The notes under the pieces are model-generated. The model made no database searches and was not told where the DNA came from. It worked only from the letters and a program-made list of their open reading frames with translations. Shown here piece by piece: positions 1 through 8,727 of a DNA stretch of 64,000 bases. Every line of letters starts with the position of its first letter. The stretch's first letter is position 1. Origin of the DNA: Zoogloeaceae bacterium (lineage in GTDB: Bacteria; Pseudomonadota; Gammaproteobacteria; Burkholderiales; Rhodocyclaceae); assembly GCA_024235655.1 (NCBI GenBank), contig JACKLY010000005.1, positions 144,756-208,755 of the forward strand, read 5' to 3'. A program made the position numbers and the translations under genes.

Positions 1-1721
1 CGTTCGGCGGTCGGTTGGGGTTCGTGGTTGGCGAGGCCGGGGCGTTCATTGGCCTCGATGATCAGGTAATTGGGCTGGTTGGCAGCAGTGACCATGAAGT
101 CAAGCCCGACCACCGGTATGTCGAGGGCGCGTGAAGCCACTACAGCGGCATCGGCGAGCGCCGGGTGCAGTTCGGCGGTGACATCGTGAATGGTGCCGCC
201 CGTGTGCAGGTTGGCCGTGCGGCGCACCCGTAAGGACACCCCCTCCGGCAACACATCGTCGAAGGTGTAGCCGGCAGCTGCCAGTGTCGATTCGGTTTCC
301 CGGTCGAGCGGGATGCGGCTCTCGCCGCCGGTGGCACGTGCCCGCCGCCGGCTCTGTCGCTCGATCAACTCCCGAAGCGTGGCCTTGCCGTTACCGGCCA
401 CTTCGGGCGGTCGGCGAATGGCGGCAGCAACCACCTCATGGTTGATGACCACGATGCGCAGGTCGTCGCCTTCAGCGAACGCTTCGATGATCACGGTTTC
501 GCAGAAATTACGGGCAGCCTCAACCGCGTCGATCAGGTTTTCCTCGTCACGGATGTCGACACGCACTCCGCGCCCCTGCTCGCCTCTGGCCGGCTTGACG
601 ACGACGCGGGCATGCCGCTTGAGGAAGTCGAGGAAAGCGGTTCCATGGCCTGCCTCCACCTGTTCGGGCAGGCGCAGCCCGGCAGCAGCCAGTACGCGTC
701 GGGTCACGCGCTTGTCGTCACAGCGGCTCATGGCGATGGCGCTGGTCATTTCCGAGAGCGACTCGCGGCAGACAATGCTGCGGCCGCCCAAGCTGAGGCG
801 AAAGTAACCGTGTTCAGCATCGATGACTTCAACGCCGATGCCGCGCCGGCGGGCTTCCTGCACCAGAATCCGGGCATAGATGTTGAGTTCGCTACAGGTA
901 TCCGGGCCGGTATAGAGCGGCTCGTTGATCGGGTTCTTGTTCTTCACGCACCACACCGGGACACGCACGAAACCGAGTTTTTCGTACAGCGTGATGGCGT
1001 CCGTGTTGTCATAGAGCACCGAGAGATCGAGGAAGCTGCGCTGGCGTTCCCGGTAGAGATTGGCCAGTGCTCGCACCAGGGCTTCGCCGACGCCCGGTGT
1101 GTCGGCCTGCACATCAACGGCCAATGCCCACAGGCTGCTGCCGTTGTCCGGGTCATTGAAGATTCGTCGATGGTCGACCCCGGTCACGGTACCAAGCAGG
1201 CTGCCGTCCCGCCTTTCGGCAACGAGCAGGTCAAGGTGCTCCCTATCCAGTTCCTTGTCGAAAAAGCCGGGCAGGGGGGAGACCATGCCACGTGAACGGT
1301 AGATGCGGATCATCTCCGGTGCATCGTCCGCATGCGCTTGCCGGATGCGCCAGTTGTCGGCTGAAGCCGGGGCGGGGGTTATCGCCAGATCAAGGCGGTA
1401 GGTGAAGGAAGGATCGATGAAAAGCTGCTGTGGCGCCAGCGAAACGACTACCTGCGGGTCGCGAAGATAGAGGGCGAGATCGCGGCGCCCGGGAGCTTCG
1501 GCCTGCAAGGTATCGGCCAGGCGCTTCGGGTCGGAAAACGTCTGGCCGAAAATCAGCCGGCCCCAGCCGCAGTCGACGACGACTTCTCCGCCCGTTTGGC
1601 TGGCGGGCGCACCGGCCTGGGCGTCCCAGTGGCGCAGAGAGAGCATCTGGGCCGGGTCAAGCGGGTTGACCGGCGCAGCTGACTGGGCAGCCGGCATGGC
1701 CGATTTCGGCTTGATGCTCAT
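1..1721 (-). CDS. ngg: N-acetylglutaminylglutamine synthetase (partial, runs off the left edge)
   Basis: This makes the dipeptide N-acetylglutaminylglutamine, precursor of the osmoprotectant NAGGN. My translation from the reverse strand gives about 573 residues without a stop, close to the usual length of this family, so only a short C-terminal piece is missing. A poorly conserved N-terminal part is followed by a GNAT acetyltransferase domain (roughly residues 125-280, including LYEKLGFVRVPVW) and an ATP-grasp ligase domain (roughly 320 to the end, with VVKPARGEQGRGV and a metal-site-like IIEANERPG). The ATG at 1721 is chosen because an ATG 12 bases upstream runs into a stop after five codons. 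The gene starts 17 bases after the amidotransferase gene, so the two form an operon. The fused GNAT plus ATP-grasp architecture and the neighbour make the assignment firm. Confidence 0.9.
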   Translation of the reverse strand, partial: MSIKPKSAMPAAQSAAPVNPLDPAQMLSLRHWDAQAGAPASQTGGEVVVDCGWGRLIFGQTFSDPKRLADTLQAEAPGRRDLALYLRDPQVVVSLAPQQLFIDPSFTYRLDLAITPAPASADNWRIRQAHADDAPEMIRIYRSRGMVSPLPGFFDKELDREHLDLLVAERRDGSLLGTVTGVDHRRIFNDPDNGSSLWALAVDVQADTPGVGEALVRALANLYRERQRSFLDLSVLYDNTDAITLYEKLGFVRVPVWCVKNKNPINEPLYTGPDTCSELNIYARILVQEARRRGIGVEVIDAEHGYFRLSLGGRSIVCRESLSEMTSAIAMSRCDDKRVTRRVLAAAGLRLPEQVEAGHGTAFLDFLKRHARVVVKPARGEQGRGVRVDIRDEENLIDAVEAARNFCETVIIEAFAEGDDLRIVVINHEVVAAAIRRPPEVAGNGKATLRELIERQSRRRARATGGESRIPLDRETESTLAAAGYTFDDVLPEGVSLRVRRTANLHTGGTIHDVTAELHPALADAAVVASRALDIPVVGLDFMVTAANQPNYLIIEANERPGLANHEPQPTAE

Positions 1722-1738
1722 GCTTGCAGACTCATGTT

Positions 1739-3511
1739 TCATACCCCCTGCGCCTGCAGCCAAAGCTCCAGCAAAGCAACCTGCCACAGCTTGGATCCGC
1801 GCAGCGGCGTGATGTGCTCGGTGGGTTCGGCGAGCAGGCGCTCGACATAGGCTTCGCGATAGAGGCCGCGTGCGCGCGCACGGTCACTGCGCAGGGAATC
1901 GGCCACCCAGGCCAGGGTGTCACCGGCCAGATACTTGAGGCCGGGTACCGGGAAGTAGCCCTTCGGCCGGTCGATCACCTCGCGTGGCACATGGCGGCGG
2001 GCGATGGCCTTGAGCACGCCCTTGCCGCCGTCGCCGAGCTTGTCCTGCGGCGGCAGGCACGCGGCCAGCTCGACCAGCTCATGGTCGAGGAAAGGCACGC
2101 GGGCTTCCAGCCCCCAGGCCATGGTCATGCTGTCGACCCGCTTGACCGGGTCATCGACGAGCATGATCGTACTGTCCATGCGCAAGGCCTTGTCCAGTGC
2201 CGTCGGCGCGCCTGGCCGGGCAAAATGGCGTGCGACGAAATCACGGCTGGGGTCGCCGATGTGCCATTGATCGCACACGGTTTGTGCATACTCTTCGGCG
2301 CTGCGGTCAAAGAACACTTTGGCGTAATCTTCCACCGGCGACTGGCTGTCGGCCAGTGGCGGGTACCAGTGGTAGCCGGCAAAGACCTCGTCGGCGCCCT
2401 GGCCGCTCTGCACCACCTTGACGTGCTTCGAGACCTCGCGCGAGAGCAGGTAGAAGCCGATGTTGTCGTAGCTGACCATTGGCTCCGACATGGCGGCGAT
2501 GGTTTCCGGCAGCGCCGTCAGCATCTCCTTGTTGCTGATTGAAATGCGGTGATGTTGCGTGCCGAATTCACGAGCGATGATGTCGGAGTAACGGAACTCG
2601 TCGCCACATTCGCCGTTGGCTGCCTCGAAGCCGATCGAGAAGGTATTCAGCCCCTGTTGCCCGGCGCGGGCGAGCAGGCCGACGATCAGGCTGGAGTCGA
2701 CGCCGCCCGAAAGCAACACGCCCACCGGCACGTCGCCGACCATGCGCCGGCGCACGGCACGTACCAGCGCTTCCTCGACCTGAGCCTCGCGTTCAGCGGC
2801 GGAGAGCTGGGCCAGTTCAGGCCGGGCATCGAAACGCAGATCCCAATAGACTTCGTCGCGGCGCGTGCCGTCGGCCTCAAAAACAGCAATGGTTGCCGGC
2901 GGCAGCTTGCGGATGCCGCGCAACATGGTGTGCGGTGCCGGCACTACTGCATGCCATTGCAGGTAGTGGTGCAGCGCAACCGGATCGATGCCGGTGTTGA
3001 CATCGCCGCCAGCCAGCAGCGCCGGCAGTGTTGAAGCGAAGCGCAGGCGCTCCGGTGTTTCAGCAAAGTAGAGCGGCTTGATGCCGAAGCGGTCGCGGGC
3101 GAACACCATGCGGCCGCTGTCGCGCTCGTGGATGGCGAAGGCAAACATGCCGTGAAAACGCTTGACGCAGCCCGTACCCCACTCGGCATAGGCGCGCAGC
3201 ACCACTTCAGTGTCGCCGTCGCAAAAGAAACGGTGGCCGAGGGCTTCGAGTTCCGCCCGCAGTTCGCGGAAGTTGTAGATGCAGCCGTTGAAAACGAGGC
3301 TCAGGCCAAGCTCGGGTGCCAGCATCGGTTGCTGGGCGCGTTCGGACAGATCAATGATCTTGAGTCGGCGATGGCCAAGGGCAACGCGCCCCTGGGCAAA
3401 GAGTCCGCTGGCATCGGGGCCGCGCGGAGAGAGTGATTCGGTCATTCGACCGACAATGTCGCTGTCGGCAGGGCGGTTGGAAAACTGTACTTCGCCTGCA
3501 ATTCCACACAT
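1739..3511 (-). CDS. N-acetylglutaminylglutamine amidotransferase (asparagine synthase family)
   Basis: A 590-residue class II glutamine amidotransferase of the asparagine synthetase B type. It amidates N-acetylglutaminylglutamine to the compatible solute NAGGN, using glutamine-derived ammonia. The N-terminal Cys2 nucleophile (MCGIAGE), the RGPDASG and FNGCIYN segments of the glutaminase domain and the ATP-binding SGGVDSS (residues 268-274) of the synthetase domain are all visible. The functional call rests on the adjacent ngg gene: this pair is the known NAGGN cluster, whereas ordinary asnB genes lack that partner. It is the first gene of the operon, behind a strong sigma70-type promoter. 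The peptidase often found with this cluster is not visible here and could lie beyond the left edge. Confidence 0.88.
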   Translation of the reverse strand: MCGIAGEVQFSNRPADSDIVGRMTESLSPRGPDASGLFAQGRVALGHRRLKIIDLSERAQQPMLAPELGLSLVFNGCIYNFRELRAELEALGHRFFCDGDTEVVLRAYAEWGTGCVKRFHGMFAFAIHERDSGRMVFARDRFGIKPLYFAETPERLRFASTLPALLAGGDVNTGIDPVALHHYLQWHAVVPAPHTMLRGIRKLPPATIAVFEADGTRRDEVYWDLRFDARPELAQLSAAEREAQVEEALVRAVRRRMVGDVPVGVLLSGGVDSSLIVGLLARAGQQGLNTFSIGFEAANGECGDEFRYSDIIAREFGTQHHRISISNKEMLTALPETIAAMSEPMVSYDNIGFYLLSREVSKHVKVVQSGQGADEVFAGYHWYPPLADSQSPVEDYAKVFFDRSAEEYAQTVCDQWHIGDPSRDFVARHFARPGAPTALDKALRMDSTIMLVDDPVKRVDSMTMAWGLEARVPFLDHELVELAACLPPQDKLGDGGKGVLKAIARRHVPREVIDRPKGYFPVPGLKYLAGDTLAWVADSLRSDRARARGLYREAYVERLLAEPTEHITPLRGSKLWQVALLELWLQAQGV

Positions 3512-3550
3512 GGGCGAGAGGCCCCCTTTTCTATTAGGAAAACCTGATCG

Positions 3551-3579
3551 ATTATATCACAATGCTATATATCGACCAA
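3551..3579 (-). promoter_or_regulatory. Sigma70-type promoter of the NAGGN operon
   Basis: On the minus strand TTGGTC (3574-3579) and a perfect TATAAT (3551-3556) are separated by exactly 17 bases. The -10 lies about 40 bases upstream of the amidotransferase ATG. The upstream part is AT-rich (ATATATAG in the spacer). The expression control is not known from sequence; osmotic induction would be expected from the product. Confidence 0.7.
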
Positions 3580-3687
3580 GGCCGGTGCTTGCCAAAGGCC
3601 ACAGCACAAGGCTTTCGGGGGTATGATGGTTTCTGTGAAAACGCCTGATCCGGGGGCACGCGGGCGATCAATAAGAGGAGCTGAGGA

Positions 3688-4035
3688 GTGAACCAACTGG
3701 AAGAATTACGGGCGGTTGTTCGTGAATTCATCAGCGAACGCGGCTGGGATCGGCACCATAACCCGAAGAATCTGGCAATGGCGCTGTCGGTCGAGGCGGC
3801 CGAGGTGCTGGAGCATTTTCTCTGGTGTTCGCCGGAGGAGAGCTTCAATCTGGATGACGGGCAGCGTCGGGAGGTTGGCTACGAACTGGCCGATGTGCTG
3901 ATGGGGGTGATCCGGGTGGCGGACTTGCTGGACATCGATCTTGCTGCGGCATTCGAGGAAAAAATGGCGCAAAATCGTGCCAAGTATCCACCCGACAAGG
4001 TTAACGGGCGGGCCATCAAATACACCGCGCTGTAA
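3688..4035 (+). CDS. MazG-like nucleotide pyrophosphohydrolase
   Basis: A 115-residue all-alpha NTP pyrophosphohydrolase of the MazG/RS21-C6 superfamily, which hydrolyses (d)NTPs to NMP and pyrophosphate, often as house-cleaning of non-canonical or excess nucleotides. The metal-binding pattern is present: VEAAEVLEHF followed by YELADVLMGVI (E-x-x-D). The length matches the short single-domain dCTPase-like members rather than full-length MazG. The start is GTG at 3688, preceded by GAGGAG a few bases upstream. The sensor kinase gene begins 9 bases after its stop behind AAGGAGG, so the two are probably cotranscribed. Substrate is not predictable from sequence. Confidence 0.85.
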   Translation: MNQLEELRAVVREFISERGWDRHHNPKNLAMALSVEAAEVLEHFLWCSPEESFNLDDGQRREVGYELADVLMGVIRVADLLDIDLAAAFEEKMAQNRAKYPPDKVNGRAIKYTAL

Positions 4036-4044
4036 GGAGGTTTG

Positions 4045-6843
4045 GTGAAGCTGTTGCCGAAGCTGGTGATTGCCGTAGTCGTTCCGGTCGTGGCCGGTGC
4101 CGGGGCGTTGCTCTATCCGCTCTTCGGCCTGCCACAGGTGCCGCTGCCCAGGCTGGTGAGCATTGTTTTTTTGACCGGCCTGCTGTCATTGGCGCTGTCC
4201 TGGTGGCTGCACCACCGGCAGCAGGCAGATGCCGAGGGTGAGGCTGCCTTCAGCGCACTTTTCGATCTGGCGCCAATTCCGCTGGCCTATACCGATCAGG
4301 CCGATGGCTATGGTGGAACGCACTGGAATCAGGCTTGGTATGGCGCATTCGGCTATTCGCGGGAAGAGGCGGAAAACCGGAGTGGCAACCATATCGGACT
4401 CTGGGCTGATGCCGGCGAGCGACAGCGATATCTGGAACGGGTGCTTTCTTCCGGGGTGGTGGAAGGGTTCGCCACCCTGATGCGACGCAAGGACGGCGCG
4501 ATCCGCCAGATGGAGCTGTACGGTCGTTTCATCCATGTCGGAGAACGGAAGCTGTTGCTCACCGCCTACCTTGACGTGACCGAACAGCGTGAGGCGGCAG
4601 AAGCGCTGCGCGAGCGGGAAATGTGGTTGCGCAGCCTGTTCGAGGTGTCGCCGGTGGCCGTGCTGGTTGTCGACCTGCAGGGTGTCGTGCGCGAATGCAA
4701 CCAGCGATATGTCGAGATGCTGGAAGTGCCGGCGAGTGAAATCGTGGGCCATTCCTATTTTGATTTCATCCATCCGAGTGAAGTCGACGCCGCCAGGAAA
4801 GGGGTCGGCCGGATGTTGGTCGATCCGTCGATGGAAGTTTTTTCGACGGAACGCACCTATCGTCGTCGTGATGGTTCGGCGCTTCTCGGCCTGCTCTCGG
4901 CGCGCCGATTGCCTGGGAGTGGTGGCGGTGAAGACGTGTTGCTGGTCATCATCAGCGACATTTCCGAACTGCGAAAGGCCGAGGCGCAGCGCCGGGAGAG
5001 CGAGACCAAGCTGCAGGCCGTGTTCAACGCTTCACCGGCAGCGATGATCGTTTCCGATGTGCGCCGCAATTATGCGGCGATAGCCGCCAATGACGCGTGG
5101 GAACAGCAATTCCTGCGGCAGCGGGCTGATATTCTGGGCCTGACCGGTGCTGAAATGGGCTTGTGGGCCTCGATTGCCGACCGCAACCGGGTGCTCGAGG
5201 AGATTGCCTGCAATGGCCGGATCGCCGGGTTTGAAACGCGTCTGGTGCGTGGTGACGGCGTGGAGCTGTTGTGCCGGATTTCCGCAAGCCGTGTCGAGGC
5301 CGGCGACACGGAGTTGCTGGTAATGGTGCAGGAAGATGTAACCGAACTGCGCCATGCAGAAGCCGCCCTGCAGGAACTCAATCGCGAACTTGAGCGGCAG
5401 CTGGCCTTGTCCGATGCGGTCGCCAGGGCGCAGTCGGATTTCATTGCCGACGCCGGTGCCACGGGGGCATTCGAGTCGCTGCTGGCCGATCTGCTGCAAC
5501 TGGCGGAGAGCGAGTATGGTTTCATCGGTGAGGTTTTCGAAGATGAAGCGGGTGTGCCCTACCTGAAAACCCATGCCATCACCAACATTGCCTGGGACGA
5601 GGCCAGCCGGCGTTTCTACGATGAGCATGCGCCGGCCGGGTTGGAGTTCCGCAACCTGAATACCCTGTTCGGTGCTGCCATCCTGACCGGTGAGCCGGTG
5701 ATTGCCAATGATCCGGCACATGATCCGAGAAAGGGCGGCCTGCCACCGGGGCACCCGGCCATGCACTGTTTCCTGGGCTTGCCGATCGGGGTGGGCGGGC
5801 GCCTGGTGGCGATGGCAGGGGTTGCCAATCGACCGGGTGGGTACGACACGGCACTGGTCGACTGGCTGCAACCGATGCTGCTGACCATCGGCCAGATGAT
5901 TGAGGCGCGACGTGCCACGTTGGCCCGGCAGCGGGCGGAGCAGGCGCTGCGCGAGCTCAACGATGTGCTCGATGAGCGTGTCCGTGAACGGACGGCCGCA
6001 CTCAACCGCAGCAATGATGAGCTGTCCGGCACGCTGGAAACCCTGCGCCGGGCGCAAGGCGAACTGGTGAGGTCAGAGAAACTGGCGGCACTGGGCTCGC
6101 TCGTGGCCGGCGTCGCGCATGAGCTGAATACGCCGATCGGCAACAGTGTGACCGTGGCCAGCAGCCTGCTGGAGGATTCGGTGGATTTTGCCGAGGCGGT
6201 GAAGGGCGGTGGGCTGAAGCGTTCGGTGCTCGATGCCCATGTCGCTGGTGCACACCAGGCGGCCCAGTTACTGCTGGGCAACCTGCAGCGGGCGGCGAAC
6301 CTGGTCAGCAGCTTCAAGCAGGTGGCCGTGGATCAGACCAGCGAGCAGCGTCGCCACTTCGAAGTAGCCGAAGTCGTCGCCGAGATTCTCGCCATGCTGC
6401 ATCCACAACTGAAGAACCGGCCGCTGGACATCCGCGTCGACGTGCCGAGCGGCCTGTCGCTGGACAGCTTTCCCGGGCCCTTTGGCCAGGTGCTTGCCAA
6501 TCTCATCAATAATGCGGCGCTGCATGCCTTCAATGATGGGCGCGAACTCGGCATCATTGCTATCGAGGCTCGCCCGGTGCAGGCAGAAGGTGGCGGGCAG
6601 GCGGGCGTGTGCCTGACGGTCAGCGACGATGGTGTCGGCATACCGCCAGATCATCTCCACCGGATCTTTGACCCGTTCTTCACCACCCGTCTCGGGCAGG
6701 GGGGCTCTGGGCTTGGCCTCAACATCGTCTACAACATTGCGACCGGCGTACTCGGTGGCACGATACGGGTAGAAAGCCGGCCCGGCGAAGGCGCCAGTTT
6801 CATTGTGAATCTGCCGGCAACGGCACCCCGGCGAGAGGTTTGA
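4045..6843 (+). CDS. Multi-PAS/GAF membrane sensor histidine kinase
   Basis: A 932-residue hybrid-free sensor kinase. Two N-terminal membrane segments (about residues 3-25 and 32-52) with almost no periplasmic loop are followed by three PAS domains (starting near 73, 200 and 335), a GAF domain (about 465-635), a coiled coil, a HisKA-like dimerisation helix with phospho-acceptor His692 in GVAHELNTPIGN, and a HATPase domain ending in GQGGSGLGLNIVYN. Sensing is therefore cytoplasmic or at the membrane. GTG at 4045 is preferred over TTG at 4042 because AAGGAGG (4034-4040) would leave only one base before the TTG. No response regulator or receiver domain is encoded nearby. The C-terminal half closely resembles the kinase at 8728-10335. 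Confidence 0.9.
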   Translation: MKLLPKLVIAVVVPVVAGAGALLYPLFGLPQVPLPRLVSIVFLTGLLSLALSWWLHHRQQADAEGEAAFSALFDLAPIPLAYTDQADGYGGTHWNQAWYGAFGYSREEAENRSGNHIGLWADAGERQRYLERVLSSGVVEGFATLMRRKDGAIRQMELYGRFIHVGERKLLLTAYLDVTEQREAAEALREREMWLRSLFEVSPVAVLVVDLQGVVRECNQRYVEMLEVPASEIVGHSYFDFIHPSEVDAARKGVGRMLVDPSMEVFSTERTYRRRDGSALLGLLSARRLPGSGGGEDVLLVIISDISELRKAEAQRRESETKLQAVFNASPAAMIVSDVRRNYAAIAANDAWEQQFLRQRADILGLTGAEMGLWASIADRNRVLEEIACNGRIAGFETRLVRGDGVELLCRISASRVEAGDTELLVMVQEDVTELRHAEAALQELNRELERQLALSDAVARAQSDFIADAGATGAFESLLADLLQLAESEYGFIGEVFEDEAGVPYLKTHAITNIAWDEASRRFYDEHAPAGLEFRNLNTLFGAAILTGEPVIANDPAHDPRKGGLPPGHPAMHCFLGLPIGVGGRLVAMAGVANRPGGYDTALVDWLQPMLLTIGQMIEARRATLARQRAEQALRELNDVLDERVRERTAALNRSNDELSGTLETLRRAQGELVRSEKLAALGSLVAGVAHELNTPIGNSVTVASSLLEDSVDFAEAVKGGGLKRSVLDAHVAGAHQAAQLLLGNLQRAANLVSSFKQVAVDQTSEQRRHFEVAEVVAEILAMLHPQLKNRPLDIRVDVPSGLSLDSFPGPFGQVLANLINNAALHAFNDGRELGIIAIEARPVQAEGGGQAGVCLTVSDDGVGIPPDHLHRIFDPFFTTRLGQGGSGLGLNIVYNIATGVLGGTIRVESRPGEGASFIVNLPATAPRREV

Positions 6844-6844
6844 A

Positions 6845-7783
6845 CTAAGAGAGCAGGGCGTGGCCGAGGGTGCGCACGATGATGCCGACAACGGCACCTA
6901 AGGCTGCCGGTTTCCAGACCGCCGCAACACGGCGGCCAGCGGTGATCAGCACGGCGATGCCGGGAATGTCGAAGGGGTGGATCAGGAAGCCGGCACTGGC
7001 ATTGAGCAACTCGGCGCTCATCTGCCCGGCGCGGCGCATTTCATCGACTACGCCCATCATCGCTGTGCCACCCGCCAGGTATTTGGTCAGGGTCGGCAGA
7101 ATCAGCACAGGATCGATATGCATCAGTGTCAGCACTGGAGACAGTGCCTCGGTGAGCAAATCAATGGCGCCGAAGCGCTTGAGTGCAGTGACGGCGACCA
7201 ATGACAGCACCAGCATCGGGATCGCGCCGACGGCAATCTTGAAGGCTTCGGCGCCGGCATGGTTGATCACATCGAGTACCCCTTTGGCACCTTCGGCGGT
7301 TCGGTGCTTCAGGGTTTCATCAATGTGTGCCTCGGCGGCGGACAAGCCCCGGCCGAACAGGTAGTAGGTTGCAGCCGCTGCGGCCAGACCGCCAATCATC
7401 GAGAAAAGTAGGGTGGGCAGGAAGGCCAGCCCCATGGTCATCATCGGGAAGGCGGCATTGGCCTGTGCCATCGCCAGCACCATGGCCAGGGTGGCGGCGA
7501 GGTGGCGGTCTGAGCTGCCGCGCTGCTCCATCATCGTCAGCGTTGCAATCGGCGCGGCAAAGCTGACGAAGTTGATCTGCAGCGCCGCAAAAACACCCAG
7601 CCCGGTCAGTCCGAAAGGCTTGAGCAGCGGCGCCGTGCGCGTGACCAGCCAGTCCAGCACGTTGCGGGCTTCAAGCAATCGCATCAGCGAGAGCATGACA
7701 ACCATCACCGGTAGCAGAATGAACAGGGCCAGTTCAACCGCCGAGCGGCCGGCCTTGAGGATGATTTCGATGAGAATTTCCAT
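6845..7783 (-). CDS. Nucleoside-recognition (Gate) domain membrane protein
   Basis: A 312-residue polytopic inner-membrane protein with two halves resembling the Gate/nucleoside-recognition domain of spore maturation proteins SpmA/SpmB and concentrative nucleoside transporters. Hydrophobic segments include ALFILLPVMVVMLSLM near the N-terminus; GGTAMMGVVDEM and IHPFDIPGIAVLITAG are typical of the second Gate half. Betaproteobacteria commonly carry this as a lone gene. It converges with the upstream sensor kinase, whose stop codon is one base away. Substrate and direction of transport are unknown. Confidence 0.75.
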   Translation of the reverse strand: MEILIEIILKAGRSAVELALFILLPVMVVMLSLMRLLEARNVLDWLVTRTAPLLKPFGLTGLGVFAALQINFVSFAAPIATLTMMEQRGSSDRHLAATLAMVLAMAQANAAFPMMTMGLAFLPTLLFSMIGGLAAAAATYYLFGRGLSAAEAHIDETLKHRTAEGAKGVLDVINHAGAEAFKIAVGAIPMLVLSLVAVTALKRFGAIDLLTEALSPVLTLMHIDPVLILPTLTKYLAGGTAMMGVVDEMRRAGQMSAELLNASAGFLIHPFDIPGIAVLITAGRRVAAVWKPAALGAVVGIIVRTLGHALLS

Positions 7784-7859
7784 GGGCGAAGTGTAGCCTG
7801 TGAGGCGACCGCTCAGGGGGCCGCCAGTCGCTTGTTATTTGTGATGCCGGGTCTGTTGA

Positions 7860-8657
7860 TTAAATGTAACGGGCAATGGTTTTTTCGATCATTGACTGTT
7901 GTTCCGGCTTTTCCAGCTGATGATCGAGCGCTGCCAGTATGTCGGCCGCACGCGGGTGGCCTTTCCTGATACCCAGATGGAAGGGAACCTGTGCGGCAAC
8001 AAAAGGTGCCGGGCGCGAGATCACGCCCTCGGTAATGCCCAGCTTTTTCAGGCGCCAGCGGGTCACGATCGGTGACAGTGAAACGTGAATATCGCCCCTG
8101 CCGGACAGCACCATGCGGAAAATATTGTCGTGCCCGCTCGCCCACAGCACGTTCGGGTAGTTGCTCAGGGTTTGTTCGGCCCACTGGTTACCTTGCTGGT
8201 CGATCAGGCGGAAGGCTTTCAATTGCTCGACCGTGGTGATTTTTTCGATAACTGCACGTTCCGGATTGCTTGCCGAGAAGAACAGGGTAGGGCGCAGGGT
8301 GACCACGGGAATCTTGTTGAACAATGCGTAGGTCTGGCGATCAAGCGAGGCGAACGTGCAGATCGCATCGTTGTCGCCGAGCTGAACCAGTTGCTGCACT
8401 CGCCGCCACGGGTAGGCTTCCCGGCTGATTTTCAGGTTGGGGAAGCCGGCAAGCAGGCCTTCCAGAATGTCGGGCAGTATTCCCTTGACTCGGCCGTCCT
8501 CGACAAATGAGTAAGGTGCGTAATCCTCGTTGTAACTGATGATCAGTTGCCGGGATCGGTCTGCGGCGGCTGCAGGAGCGGCAAGGCAGTTAGTACTGAT
8601 GAGCGGCAAGGCGGCAAGCGCCGGCAGGGTTGAAAGGAACTGGCGGCGAGAGGGCAT
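7860..8657 (-). CDS. Extracellular solute-binding protein (family 3), Tat-type signal
   Basis: A 265-residue periplasmic protein with the amino-acid-binding (SBP_bac_3) fold: LIISYNEDYAPYSFVEDGRVKGILPDIL begins the first lobe in two adjoining parts and the hinge region follows. ATG at 8657 is chosen because AGAGGAAC precedes it and because it begins a clean signal peptide, MPSRRQFLSTL..., whose SRRQFLS matches the twin-arginine consensus. An open frame extends about 85 codons further upstream but overlaps the kinase gene. No permease or ATPase gene is adjacent; instead the gene follows a sensor kinase on the same strand, which suggests a sensing rather than an uptake role. Ligand unknown. Confidence 0.8.
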   Translation of the reverse strand: MPSRRQFLSTLPALAALPLISTNCLAAPAAAADRSRQLIISYNEDYAPYSFVEDGRVKGILPDILEGLLAGFPNLKISREAYPWRRVQQLVQLGDNDAICTFASLDRQTYALFNKIPVVTLRPTLFFSASNPERAVIEKITTVEQLKAFRLIDQQGNQWAEQTLSNYPNVLWASGHDNIFRMVLSGRGDIHVSLSPIVTRWRLKKLGITEGVISRPAPFVAAQVPFHLGIRKGHPRAADILAALDHQLEKPEQQSMIEKTIARYI

Positions 8658-8727
8658 GAGCGGTTCCTCTGGGCAAATATCGGCGCCGGTTATTCCGGCA
8701 GCAAGGTGAATCGACGGGGACCGGCAA

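Noticed and set aside
438..1295. Long open frame on the plus strand opposite ngg
   Set aside because: It is antisense to a confidently assigned GNAT/ATP-grasp gene, has no family features and no ribosome-binding site; high GC favours such frames.
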